Assembly (NCBI GenBank): GCA_037190805.1 | Contig: JBBCJR010000015.1 | Span: 21,484-85,483 of the forward strand | Direction of reading: 5' to 3' | DNA: 64,000 nt | DNA from: JBBCJR01 sp037190805 | GTDB lineage: Bacteria > Pseudomonadota > Alphaproteobacteria > Sphingomonadales > Sphingomonadaceae | Shown here: piece by piece, positions 1 to 10,200 of the stretch | How positions within the stretch are numbered: the stretch's first letter is position 1 | Layout: each line of letters opens with the position of its first letter | The notes under the pieces: generated by a model | The model's database searches: none | The model's input: the letters and a program-made list of their open reading frames with translations, nothing else | What the model was told of the DNA's origin: nothing | Position numbers and translations under genes: made by a program

Positions 1-2072
<2,072 letters not shown>

Positions 2073-2083
2073 AGCAGCCGACT

Positions 2084-2704
2084 CTAAGACGATATTGTGA
2101 CAGCGTCGAGAAGGCCGAGCTCGACGAGAACATCCCGCGCCAGGGGCACGCCCACCCGTCGCCGGGTCGACAGCGCGGCCTGATCGAGCGCGTCGACGAC
2201 CTGGGCAACGCCGGCAAAACTGCGTTCCACCCGCGTCATCAGATAGGAAATCAGACCCGGTGCGGGCGACAGGCTGCGATCGTGAAACTGCTTGGTCATA
2301 ACCGCCGCCAGCAAGGTCTCGTCGGGGGCGCCGATCTCCACCAAAGGCGTCGCGGCGAAGCGCGAGGCAAGGTCGGGCAGGCGCGGCTGCCAGAGCGGCG
2401 GTGCCGCGTCGGCGACCAGCAGCAGCGGGCGGCGGCTCTCCTGTGCGCGGTTCCAGGCATGGAACAGCACTTCATCGAACACCGCGTCGGCGTCGTCGAT
2501 CACCTCGCCACCCGACCAGCGGGCGAACACTCGCGCCAGATGGCTGCGCCCGGACTTGGGTGGGCCGGTGAGGATCGATGCGCGCACCGGCCAGAGCGTC
2601 CAGCGTTCCAGATGCCTGACCGCCGCCCGGTTGGCGTCCGAAACGAGAAAATCCGATTCGCCCGATGCGGCACGCCAGTCGAGCGGCAAGCCGATCTGCT
2701 GCAT
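2084..2704 (-). CDS. hdaA: HdaA-type DnaA-related AAA+ replication regulator
   Basis: A 206-residue protein resembling the AAA+ core of DnaA without its DNA-binding domain, as in Hda/HdaA. With the sliding clamp, these proteins promote ATP hydrolysis by DnaA and so limit re-initiation. The N-terminal QQIGLPLDW stretch fits the clamp-binding motif typical of the family. A Walker A-like GPPKSGRSHLAR is degenerate, with R at the usual K position, and a Walker B-like VIDDADAV follows. The chosen ATG puts the clamp motif at residues 2-6. The gene lies 7 bases after the DUF2066 gene and before ppk1. HdaA is the best family match; a non-regulatory DnaA-like ATPase is the alternative. Confidence 0.85.
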   Translation of the reverse strand: MQQIGLPLDWRAASGESDFLVSDANRAAVRHLERWTLWPVRASILTGPPKSGRSHLARVFARWSGGEVIDDADAVFDEVLFHAWNRAQESRRPLLLVADAAPPLWQPRLPDLASRFAATPLVEIGAPDETLLAAVMTKQFHDRSLSPAPGLISYLMTRVERSFAGVAQVVDALDQAALSTRRRVGVPLARDVLVELGLLDAVTISS

Positions 2705-2711
2705 GACCGCC

Positions 2712-4001
2712 CTAATCGCCGTTCGGCAGGGCCTGAACGACAGGCCCCTCGGGCGCCGGCGCAGGCGGATTGGCCAGCACCTGCGGCATCGGCAACGGCG
2801 CCTCGGCGCCGGCGCGTGGCCGCAGCCGATAGGCCCCGCCGGCATCCTCCAGACGCCAGCCGCGCTGATCGAGGCGATAGCGCAGGACGTCGAGCGGTCC
2901 GTCGAACGACAGCCTGAGCCGCGACACCCCGCCGAGCGCCAGACTGGTCAGGCTGGTGCCGCGCACGCCCTGAGTGCCGCGCAGGACCTGATCGATGCTC
3001 TGGAAGGCGGCATTGTCGGGCGTATCGATGTCGAGTTCGATGCCATTCGTGGCGACCATGTCGACGATGGGATCCAGAACCGGCGCGATCAGCGACAGGT
3101 CGGTGAACTCCTCGAACTTCAGGGCTGGATCGGGCTTCAGCCGGCCGCTGCGCAGCGCCGAGGCATAGATGCCGTCGATGCGCTGGACGGCCATGTCGAG
3201 CATGCGGTCGAGCTGCGCCGAATTCGGCGCCCTGAGGCTGAACCGCCCGAACACGTCGCCGTCGGGTCCATGCCGGGCGGTGAAATGCCCGGTCACCGGC
3301 CCGCCCGGATAGGCGCGGTCCAGCCTGGCCTCGGCCGTCAGCACGTCGGACGCGCCATATTGCTCCAGCACCGCCAGCCACCAGTTGCGATCACCGCGCC
3401 GGGTTTGCCCCCAGCTGAGCAGAAGCGGGTCGGCCCCGGCGCCCGTCGAACGGATATAGTCGATCGGGCTGGCGCCGGTCCGAAAACGCCCCCAGGCGCG
3501 ATGCCAGGGGCTGGCCACGCCGACACTGGTCGCAGCGCCACCCTCGATCTGAACCGGGATCATCAACATGGGCGGCGAACGCATGATCTGGCCGTGAACG
3601 CCCAACAGACCGCTGGTCCGTGCCCGGTCGAACAAGATTCCGAGGCGCGCGACATAGCGCGTCGGCCCGACCTTCTCATCCTCGACCACCACACCCGAAA
3701 CCAGGCTGTCGAGCACACCGGCAGACAAGCCGGGCGCCGCCGATTCGCTCTGTCCGGTCATGCGGGCATAGAGCATCCGCCAGCCGCGCCGGATCGCCTC
3801 CTTGTAGCCCGCTTCCCGCGCGGCTTCGGCATTGCGGGCGACGACGTCGACATCGATTCCCGCGACCTCGAACGCGCCCGCGCTATCCACCGCTTCGACC
3901 GTGTCCTGAGCGTCCTGCGCCACCACGGCGCCCCCGATGCCCAGAACGGCGACAAGGGCAGCGACGGGGAGCCGCCGAAGGGAAGAACGAAAACGCGTCA
4001 C
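2712..4001 (-). CDS. secreted DUF2066 domain protein
   Basis: A 429-residue protein with an N-terminal export signal (residues about 1-28: a basic start, then a PVAALVAVLGIGGAVVAQ hydrophobic core). It has the layout of DUF2066 proteins, which are found upstream of hda/hdaA in many proteobacteria. No function is established for the family. A conserved-looking GYKEAIRRGWRMLYARM block lies near residues 65-81. The start is a GTG; an ATG just upstream is out of frame and soon meets a stop. The C-terminus is proline/alanine-rich. It is divergent from purM across a 67-base gap, so the shared intergenic region probably carries both promoters, but I see no clear -35/-10 pair there. Confidence 0.8.
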   Translation of the reverse strand: MTRFRSSLRRLPVAALVAVLGIGGAVVAQDAQDTVEAVDSAGAFEVAGIDVDVVARNAEAAREAGYKEAIRRGWRMLYARMTGQSESAAPGLSAGVLDSLVSGVVVEDEKVGPTRYVARLGILFDRARTSGLLGVHGQIMRSPPMLMIPVQIEGGAATSVGVASPWHRAWGRFRTGASPIDYIRSTGAGADPLLLSWGQTRRGDRNWWLAVLEQYGASDVLTAEARLDRAYPGGPVTGHFTARHGPDGDVFGRFSLRAPNSAQLDRMLDMAVQRIDGIYASALRSGRLKPDPALKFEEFTDLSLIAPVLDPIVDMVATNGIELDIDTPDNAAFQSIDQVLRGTQGVRGTSLTSLALGGVSRLRLSFDGPLDVLRYRLDQRGWRLEDAGGAYRLRPRAGAEAPLPMPQVLANPPAPAPEGPVVQALPNGD

Positions 4002-4068
4002 GGCTTCATGCTCTAGGAGGCGCTCGCCGCCGTTTCAACTTGCCAGTGACTCGGCTATGCGCTTGCCC

Positions 4069-5175
4069 ATGACTGACAGGCTCAATGCACCCGAACCCTA
4101 CACCTATGCCAAGGCCGGCGTTTCCATCGCCGCCGGCAACGCCCTGGTGAAGGCGATCGCTCCCCTCGCCCGCGCCACCGCCCGCCCCGGCGCCAATGCC
4201 GAACTGGGCGGTTTCGGGGGCTTCTTCGACCTGAAGGCGGCGGGCTATGACGACCCGCTGCTGGTCGCCGCTAATGATGGTGTCGGCACCAAGCTGAAGC
4301 TCGCGATCGACAGCGGTCGTCATGACGGCGTCGGCATCGACCTCGTCGCCATGTGCGTCAACGACCTCGTCGTCCAGGGCGCCGAGCCGCTGTTCTTCCT
4401 CGACTATTTCGCGACCGGCAAGCTCGACAATGGCGTCGCCGAGCGCGTCGTCGCCGGCATCGCGGAGGGCTGCCGCATCGCCGGTTGCGCCCTGATCGGC
4501 GGTGAGACGGCGGAGATGCCGGGCATGTACGCGCCGGGCGACTATGATCTCGCCGGTTTCGCGGTGGGCGCGGTGGAGCGCACGCAGGTGTTGACCGCCG
4601 ACCGGGTAGCAGCAGGCGACGTCATCCTCGGCCTCGCCTCATCGGGCGTTCATTCCAACGGCTTCTCGCTCGTCCGCCGGCTGGCGGCCGACAAGGACTG
4701 GAAACTCGATCGTCCCGCCCTGTTCGATCAGGATCGGCTGCTGATCGAAGCGCTGCTGGCGCCGACCCGCATCTATGTGAAATCGCTGCTGCCTCTGGTC
4801 CGCGATGGCCGCGCCCACGCCCTCGCGCACATTACCGGCGGCGGACTGCTGGAGAATATCCCACGCGTGCTGCCGGCTGATCTTCACGCCCATATCGACG
4901 CGGATGCGTGGGATCAGCCCCGGCTGATGGCCTTCCTCCAGGCCCAGGGCGCGATCGAGCCCGAGGAGATGGCCCGGACCTTCAACTGCGGCATCGGCAT
5001 GGCTGTCGTGATCGCCCACGGCGACGTCGACAGCGTAACCCACGCCCTCACCGAGGCCGGCGAAACGGTGCACCGCATTGGCGAGATCCGTGCCGGCACC
5101 AGGGGCTGCACCGTCTCCGGCTCATCCGACAGCTGGAGCGCGCTCGCCGCCTGGACCGCCACGTACAATGACTGA
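4069..5175 (+). CDS. purM: phosphoribosylformylglycinamidine cyclo-ligase (AIR synthetase)
   Basis: Fifth step of purine synthesis: ATP-dependent ring closure of FGAM to AIR. It is 368 residues, close to the family norm. Family signatures visible are YAKAGVSIAAGN at the N-terminus, NDGVGTKLKLA, and GGETAEMPGMY in the middle, plus SSGVHSNGFSLVR and ITGGGLLENIPRVLP. The start is the ATG giving MTDRLNAPEPYTYAKAG; another ATG 12 bases upstream is possible and would add MRLP. The last bases overlap the purN start by 8 nt, implying translational coupling. Confidence 0.97.
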   Translation: MTDRLNAPEPYTYAKAGVSIAAGNALVKAIAPLARATARPGANAELGGFGGFFDLKAAGYDDPLLVAANDGVGTKLKLAIDSGRHDGVGIDLVAMCVNDLVVQGAEPLFFLDYFATGKLDNGVAERVVAGIAEGCRIAGCALIGGETAEMPGMYAPGDYDLAGFAVGAVERTQVLTADRVAAGDVILGLASSGVHSNGFSLVRRLAADKDWKLDRPALFDQDRLLIEALLAPTRIYVKSLLPLVRDGRAHALAHITGGGLLENIPRVLPADLHAHIDADAWDQPRLMAFLQAQGAIEPEEMARTFNCGIGMAVVIAHGDVDSVTHALTEAGETVHRIGEIRAGTRGCTVSGSSDSWSALAAWTATYND

Positions 5176-5752
5176 CGCCCGCGTGCGCGTCGGCGTCCTG
5201 ATCTCCGGGCGGGGGTCGAACATGGCGGCGCTCGTCGCGGCGGAGGATGCAGCGAATTGTCCCTATCAAGTGGTGCTGGTCGCGGCCAATGATCCGGACG
5301 CGCCCGGCCTCGCCCACGCGGCGAAGCAGGGCATCGCCACGTTCGCCCACAGCCACAGGGGCCTGAAGCGGGCCGAATTCGACCGGCTGATCGACGCCCG
5401 GCTGCGCGCCGCCGGGGTGGAGGTGATCGCGCTGGCGGGCTATATGCGGCTGCTGTCGGCCGAGTTCATCGCCGGCTGGGAGGGTCGCATCCTCAATATC
5501 CACCCCTCTTTGCTGCCGCTCTACAAGGGACTCGATACGCATCAGCGGGCGATCGACGCTGCGGATGAGGAGGCCGGTTGCTCGGTCCACATCGTCACCC
5601 CGGAACTGGACGACGGCCCTGTCGTCGCGCAGGCGCGAGTGCCGATCCTGCCCGGCGATACCGCCGACACGCTGGCGGCGCGTGTGCTGGTGGAAGAGCA
5701 TCGCCTCTACCCCAGCGCGCTTGCCGATTTCGTGCGGAGCGTCGGGGGATGA
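5168..5752 (+). CDS. purN: phosphoribosylglycinamide formyltransferase
   Basis: Transfers a formyl group from 10-formyl-tetrahydrofolate to GAR in purine synthesis. It is 194 residues, normal for PurN. The N-terminal VGVLISGRGSNMAAL forms the phosphate-binding region. The catalytic Asn-His pair is in NIHPSLLPLYKG, and the catalytic Asp is in PELDDGPVVAQ. It begins inside the end of purM and its TGA overlaps the next gene's ATG (ATGA). Biosynthetically it acts before purM, and the two are commonly paired. Confidence 0.97.
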   Translation: MTDARVRVGVLISGRGSNMAALVAAEDAANCPYQVVLVAANDPDAPGLAHAAKQGIATFAHSHRGLKRAEFDRLIDARLRAAGVEVIALAGYMRLLSAEFIAGWEGRILNIHPSLLPLYKGLDTHQRAIDAADEEAGCSVHIVTPELDDGPVVAQARVPILPGDTADTLAARVLVEEHRLYPSALADFVRSVGG

Positions 5753-6114
5753 CCGTGGACGCGCTGCTCGACCGGGCCAGCGCCATCTGCCTCGCCCTGC
5801 CCGAGGCGACGACCAAATTGTCGCATGGCGAACATGCCTTTCAGGTCGCGGGCAAGAAGATGTTCGCCTATTTCGTCGCCGACAAACATGGCGACGACAT
5901 CATCGCCCTGTGGCTCAAGACCAGCGGCCTCGACGAGCAGGCGATGCTGATCGAGGCCGACCCCGACATCTATTATCGTCCGCCCTATGTCGGCCCAGCC
6001 GGCTGGGTCGGAATGCGGCTGGACCGGGGGTTGCCGGACTGGGACACGGTCGAGGACCGCGTTCGAGCCAGCTATCGCCTGGTCGCCCCCCGCCGGCTCG
6101 CCCTATTGGTGTGA
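5749..6114 (+). CDS. MmcQ/YjbR family protein
   Basis: A 121-residue protein of the MmcQ/YjbR fold, whose members look like small DNA- or nucleotide-binding domains but have no settled function. Typical features are LPEATTKLSHGEHAFQV, a GKKMFAYF strand, and GPAGWVGMRL followed by a DWDTVEDRVRASYRLVAP helix. It is coupled to purN by an ATGA overlap and is followed 7 bases later by the next gene. Presence in a purine operon does not by itself assign a role. Confidence 0.82.
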   Translation: MTVDALLDRASAICLALPEATTKLSHGEHAFQVAGKKMFAYFVADKHGDDIIALWLKTSGLDEQAMLIEADPDIYYRPPYVGPAGWVGMRLDRGLPDWDTVEDRVRASYRLVAPRRLALLV

Positions 6115-6121
6115 GGAAGCC

Positions 6122-6790
6122 ATGACCGACGACAATCAGACCCCCACCCCCGTCGCCATCGAGAAGGAGAGGACGCGTCGCAGGCTGATTAGCCTGGGCG
6201 AGCTGGTCGCCGTGCTGGCGGTGATCATTTCCGCCCTCACCCTGTTCAACAGCTGGAGCGAGCGGCAGTCCAAGGATCGTGAACGCGCCGCCGACGAACG
6301 CAAGGCCGCGGCCGAGGAGCAGCGCGCGGCGCGCGCCTCGGTTCTGCTGCTCACCGCCCGCGCCAACCGCGACGGCAGCCTGCTCGCCCTTGCCCCCACC
6401 CGCGACGGGCAGGTGGTGCAGAGCCAGACCCTGCGCCTGCCCGCCGCGCTCGATCTCGCGCCGATCGAAACCAGCGGCGACCCACGCATCGACGCCGATT
6501 GGTTCGCCAGCGCCTTGAAAAAGGCCCGCCGGGCGCAAAAACGCCCTGACGAGACCGTTGGCGACGAACGCCTGCCCGTGCTGATCGAGACGATCTACGT
6601 CGACAGCGGGGAGACGCGCACCGACCGCGCGCTTTACGACATCGGTTATGCCGTCACCGGCGGCGGCCTGCTGGGCGGCAGCACGGTGCGGCTGCGGGGC
6701 ATCTCCCTGGTGAGGCACAGCGCCTCGGTCTCGGCCCTCGACGCACGCTGGCAGGGGCGCGCGCACCAGGAAAGCGGGAAGAAGCGATAA
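6122..6790 (+). CDS. hypothetical membrane-anchored protein
   Basis: I do not recognise this 222-residue protein. It has a charged N-terminal tail, one hydrophobic segment at about residues 22-43 (LISLGELVAVLAVIISALTLF), then a strongly charged Arg/Glu/Ala stretch likely to be a helical coil. A mixed alpha/beta domain follows, probably periplasmic or cytosolic depending on topology. A good ribosome site (GAGGAAG) precedes the ATG. It sits 7 bases after the MmcQ/YjbR gene and 1 base before the SDR gene, so it is part of the same transcript. Confidence 0.7.
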   Translation: MTDDNQTPTPVAIEKERTRRRLISLGELVAVLAVIISALTLFNSWSERQSKDRERAADERKAAAEEQRAARASVLLLTARANRDGSLLALAPTRDGQVVQSQTLRLPAALDLAPIETSGDPRIDADWFASALKKARRAQKRPDETVGDERLPVLIETIYVDSGETRTDRALYDIGYAVTGGGLLGGSTVRLRGISLVRHSASVSALDARWQGRAHQESGKKR

Positions 6791-6791
6791 T

Positions 6792-7550
6792 ATGCCCGAT
6801 CTGCGCGGCACGAAGACACTTGTGACGGGTGCCGGGCGCGGCCTTGGCGCCGCACTCGCCCGCGCGCTGGCGGAACAGGGCTGCACCCCTATCCTGTGCG
6901 GCCGCGATATCGACGCCCTGAGCCAGGTCGCCACCGTGATCGCCGATGCAACCGGAGTCGTCGGCGAATGTCGGCGGCTCGACCTCGCCGACCCGGTCAG
7001 CGTGACGGAAACCGTCGCGGCGGTGATCGCCGAGCATCAAAGGCTCGACATCCTGGTTAATAATGGCGCCATGTGGCTTGAGGCGTCGGACGCCGATCAT
7101 CGGGTCGACGAGGTGCTGTCGGTGGTGAATGCCGCCGTCACGGGTACATTCCTGCTCACCCAGGGATTGCTGCCGGCCCTGCGCCGTTCGGAGAGGCCCG
7201 ATATCGTCACCATCGGGTCGATCAGTGGCCTGCCCAATGCGCCGCTGCAAAGCGCCTCGGTGCCCTTCTACGCCGCCAAGCGCGCGCAGGCCGGTCTGGC
7301 CGACGGCTTTGCCCAGATGCTGGCGGGAACGCCGGTGCGTTCCATCGTCATCCATCCGCCCTATCTGGACGATGTCGGGCAAGACGACCCGCAATGGGAT
7401 GCGGCCGCTGAGCGCCGCAAGGGCAAGCGGGCGACCAACCGCGACATCGTCGAGGCGGTGCTGTTCGCGATCACCCGCCCACGCCACGTCACCCTGTCGA
7501 TCACCGTCGATGCCGACGAGGGTGGCCTCCACCCGCGACCCGCCCGATAA
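6792..7550 (+). CDS. short-chain dehydrogenase/reductase
   Basis: A 252-residue classical-type SDR with a Rossmann fold using NAD(P)H. The cofactor motif TGAGRGLG is at residues 13-20, the structural NNGA motif follows ILV near residue 94, and the catalytic Ser (IGSISG) and Tyr-x3-Lys (FYAAKR) are present. The substrate cannot be deduced. It is the last gene of the plus-strand purM group and is convergent with ndk. The 73 bases between them hold GC-rich inverted repeats but no clear terminator. Confidence 0.88.
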   Translation: MPDLRGTKTLVTGAGRGLGAALARALAEQGCTPILCGRDIDALSQVATVIADATGVVGECRRLDLADPVSVTETVAAVIAEHQRLDILVNNGAMWLEASDADHRVDEVLSVVNAAVTGTFLLTQGLLPALRRSERPDIVTIGSISGLPNAPLQSASVPFYAAKRAQAGLADGFAQMLAGTPVRSIVIHPPYLDDVGQDDPQWDAAAERRKGKRATNRDIVEAVLFAITRPRHVTLSITVDADEGGLHPRPAR

Positions 7551-7623
7551 CGACAACACCGCCGAACGCGCCCCGCAGGACCGTTCGACGGCGTTGGAAA
7601 CCGGGCCGCGAGGCCGCAGACGT

Positions 7624-8046
7624 TCAGCCGACGATTTCTTCCGGCTTGAAGAAATAGGCGATCTCGATCGCGGCATTCTCGTCGCTGTCGGAACCGTGGA
7701 CGCTGTTCGCCTCGATCGATTCGGCGTGCACCTTGCGGATCGTGCCTTCGTCGGCATTGGCCGGGTTGGTGGCGCCCATGATCTGGCGGTTGCGGGCGAC
7801 GGCGTCCTCACCCTCCAGGACCTGGACGACGACCGGGCCGGAAATCATGAAATCGACCAGCTCGCCGAAGAAGGGGCGTTCCTTGTGGACGGCGTAGAAG
7901 CCTTCGGCCTGCTCGCGGGTCATGTGGATGCGCTTGGATGCGACGACGCGCAGGCCGGCTTCCTCCAGCATCCGGGTGACGGCGCCGGTCAGGTTGCGGC
8001 GGGTGGCATCGGGCTTGATGATCGAAAAGGTGCGGGTCGTCGCCAT
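7624..8046 (-). CDS. ndk: nucleoside diphosphate kinase
   Basis: Transfers the gamma-phosphate of ATP to NDPs through a phosphohistidine. It is 140 residues, the standard bacterial length. It starts MATTRTFSIIKPDA and has the catalytic histidine in NSVHGSDS followed by DENAAIEIAYFF. The ATG was chosen because it begins exactly at the conserved N-terminus. It is transcribed separately from holC, with an 81-base gap upstream. Confidence 0.97.
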   Translation of the reverse strand: MATTRTFSIIKPDATRRNLTGAVTRMLEEAGLRVVASKRIHMTREQAEGFYAVHKERPFFGELVDFMISGPVVVQVLEGEDAVARNRQIMGATNPANADEGTIRKVHAESIEANSVHGSDSDENAAIEIAYFFKPEEIVG

Positions 8047-8127
8047 GGCGAGCGGTGCTCCATGTGAAGTGAAGGTTAAGACCGGAAAGTCGGCGCGCTC
8101 CTTAGCGGCAGGAGCGCTCCAGCGCAA

Positions 8128-8556
8128 TCATGGCCCTTCCGTCCAGCGTCCACGCCCGTCCTGCTTCCAGTAATGGCGCTCACCATCCACCGTACGCCAG
8201 GCCGCGCGGGCAGCGGCGATCTCGTCCTCGCCGAACAGGAAGAAGACGCGCTCATAGCCCGCCGGCGGCTCGATCCATCGTCCGTCGGCGAGAATCAGGC
8301 GAGTTGCGGCGTTGAGCGGCGCCGGATCGGCCGACAGCAGCACCGGTTGCGTCGCATCGTCGCTTCCCCCCTCCAACCCATGGGGCAGGAAGCTGTCTGG
8401 CGCGAAGCTCCACAGCACCGCGTCAAGCTGGGCAAGCAGCCCCGGCTCCTCCGCGCGGACCAGCGCCCGCGCGCCATCGTCCAGCACCCGCTGGACGAGG
8501 CGCGGCAGCACCGCTTCCACCGGGGACGCGGTGAGATGGTAGAAATCGACCCGCAA
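8128..8556 (-). CDS. holC: DNA polymerase III chi subunit, TTG start
   Basis: Chi links the clamp-loader complex to single-strand-binding protein. The protein begins (M)RVDFYHLTASPVE, matching the family's usual N-terminus, and ends with GERHYWKQDGRGRW. The only start that gives this N-terminus is a TTG at 8556-8554, 7 bases past the pepA stop, with a good ribosome site (TGAGG) about 5-6 bases before it. A distant ATG would force a 53-base overlap with pepA and add 20 non-family residues. Length is 142 residues. Confidence 0.88.
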   Translation of the reverse strand: MRVDFYHLTASPVEAVLPRLVQRVLDDGARALVRAEEPGLLAQLDAVLWSFAPDSFLPHGLEGGSDDATQPVLLSADPAPLNAATRLILADGRWIEPPAGYERVFFLFGEDEIAAARAAWRTVDGERHYWKQDGRGRWTEGP

Positions 8557-8563
8557 GACCGCC

Positions 8564-10039
8564 TCAGGCCAGTTCGTGCCGCTCCGCGATGTAGCGGTCG
8601 AGCAGGCGGACGCCATAGCCGGTCGCCCCCTTGTCCCACACCGGGCCGGGCTTTGCCGCCCACACCATGCCGGCGATGTCGAGATGCGCCCATTTCACGC
8701 CATCGTTGACGAAACGCTTGATGAACTGCGCGGCGGTGATCGAGCCCGCGCCGCGCGGCCCGACATTCTTCATGTCGGCGATCGGGCTGTCGATCAGCTT
8801 GTCGTAGGCCTCGCCCAGCGGGAAGCGCCACAGCGGGTCGCCGCTGGCCTTGCCGGCGTCGAGCAGGTCGGTCGCCAGCCCGTCGTCGTTGCTGAACAGC
8901 CCGCCATGAATGTCGCCCAACGCAATGATCATGGCGCCGGTCAGGGTGGCGAGGTCGATCAGCAGCGCCGGCTCATATTCGCGCTGCGCCCAGGTGATCG
9001 CGTCGCACAGCACCAGCCGCCCCTCGGCATCAGTGTTGATCACCTCGACGGTCTGGCCAGACATGGTGGTGACGACGTCGCCCGGCCGCTGGGCGGTGCC
9101 CGACGGCATGTTCTCGACCAGCCCGCAGATGCCGACGACATGCGCTCTCGCTTTCCGCCCGGCCAGCGCCATCATCGTGCCGGCGACGGCGGCGGCGCCG
9201 CCCATGTCCCACTTCATATCCTCCATGCCGGCCGCCGGCTTGATCGAGATGCCCCCGGTGTCGAACGTTACCCCCTTGCCCACCAGCACCACCGGCCGTT
9301 TCGCCTTGCCGTCCGTGCCGTCCCATTCCATCGCCAGCAGGCGCGGCGGGCGCGCCGATCCTTGCGACACACCGAGCAGCGCCCCCATGCCCAGCGCGCT
9401 CATCTCAGCCTCGTCCAGCACCCGGATGCGGACGCCCAGTTCGGCCAGCCGCTGGCACCGTTCGACGAAGGTTTCGGGATAGATGATGTTGGCCGGCTCC
9501 GTCACAAGCTCGCGCGCGAAAGCGACACCGTCAGCAATCCGGGCCAGCGGCGTGTACGCCGCCTCGGCGCGCGGGCCGCCGCCCACGACGATGATTTCAG
9601 TGACGCTCGGCCGCTGCTTTTCAGGCAGACGGGTACGATAGACATCGTGCCGCCAGCCGCGCAGCAGGGCGCCATAGGCCAGTCTTGCCGCCGCCGAAGC
9701 CAGTCCGATGGCCGGATCCAGGCCGGTGACGTCGATCACCAGTCGGGTTTCACCCGACGTCAGCAGCCGCGCCATCACCGCGCCGCCCGCCCGTTCGAAG
9801 ACACCCGCGTCCGCCGTCGCCGGATCGCCGATGCCAAGAAGCAGGATGCGGCTTTCCGGCCGCTCCGCCGGCGCCAGCAGTTCCACGATCGCCGCCGTTT
9901 CGCCGTCGAAGCGCGCGGTTGCCGCCGCACGCTGGGCGAGCGACGCCAACGTCGCATCGGTCACCGCGCCGCCCTTGGCGATCGGCACGATCAGCGCATG
10001 GGCTTCTGCAGGGCGTTCGGAGGCGAAAACGATCTTCAT
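8564..10039 (-). CDS. pepA: leucyl aminopeptidase (M17)
   Basis: Two-metal cytosolic aminopeptidase removing N-terminal residues from peptides. It is 491 residues. The catalytic domain carries GKGVTFDTGGISIKP with the metal/catalytic Lys and Asp, KWDMGGAAAV, and the signature NTDAEGRLVLCDA. An AAGGA ribosome site precedes the ATG. In some bacteria PepA also binds DNA; nothing here shows that. It is upstream of holC in a two-gene unit, an arrangement seen in many proteobacteria. Confidence 0.96.
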   Translation of the reverse strand: MKIVFASERPAEAHALIVPIAKGGAVTDATLASLAQRAAATARFDGETAAIVELLAPAERPESRILLLGIGDPATADAGVFERAGGAVMARLLTSGETRLVIDVTGLDPAIGLASAAARLAYGALLRGWRHDVYRTRLPEKQRPSVTEIIVVGGGPRAEAAYTPLARIADGVAFARELVTEPANIIYPETFVERCQRLAELGVRIRVLDEAEMSALGMGALLGVSQGSARPPRLLAMEWDGTDGKAKRPVVLVGKGVTFDTGGISIKPAAGMEDMKWDMGGAAAVAGTMMALAGRKARAHVVGICGLVENMPSGTAQRPGDVVTTMSGQTVEVINTDAEGRLVLCDAITWAQREYEPALLIDLATLTGAMIIALGDIHGGLFSNDDGLATDLLDAGKASGDPLWRFPLGEAYDKLIDSPIADMKNVGPRGAGSITAAQFIKRFVNDGVKWAHLDIAGMVWAAKPGPVWDKGATGYGVRLLDRYIAERHELA

Positions 10040-10200
10040 GCGGATATCCTTACCAAGGGCGGCGGATCGACAGGCGGCGACAGGCGCCAGCCGTCCCTTA
10101 GCCGCCACGGCGCGGCGCTGCCAAGGGCAGCCCCGTTGCACGCGCGGCCGGACGGTGCGATACGCGGCCGCTTGTCGTCACTCGCGCCGCGGACAGTCTC

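Noticed and set aside
2292..4016. 574-codon plus-strand frame opposite the hdaA and DUF2066 genes
   Set aside because: Spans two real minus-strand genes and has composition typical of a shadow frame.
7551..7623. GC-rich inverted repeats between the SDR gene and ndk as a terminator
   Set aside because: The stems have bulges and mismatches and no T-tract; not convincing.
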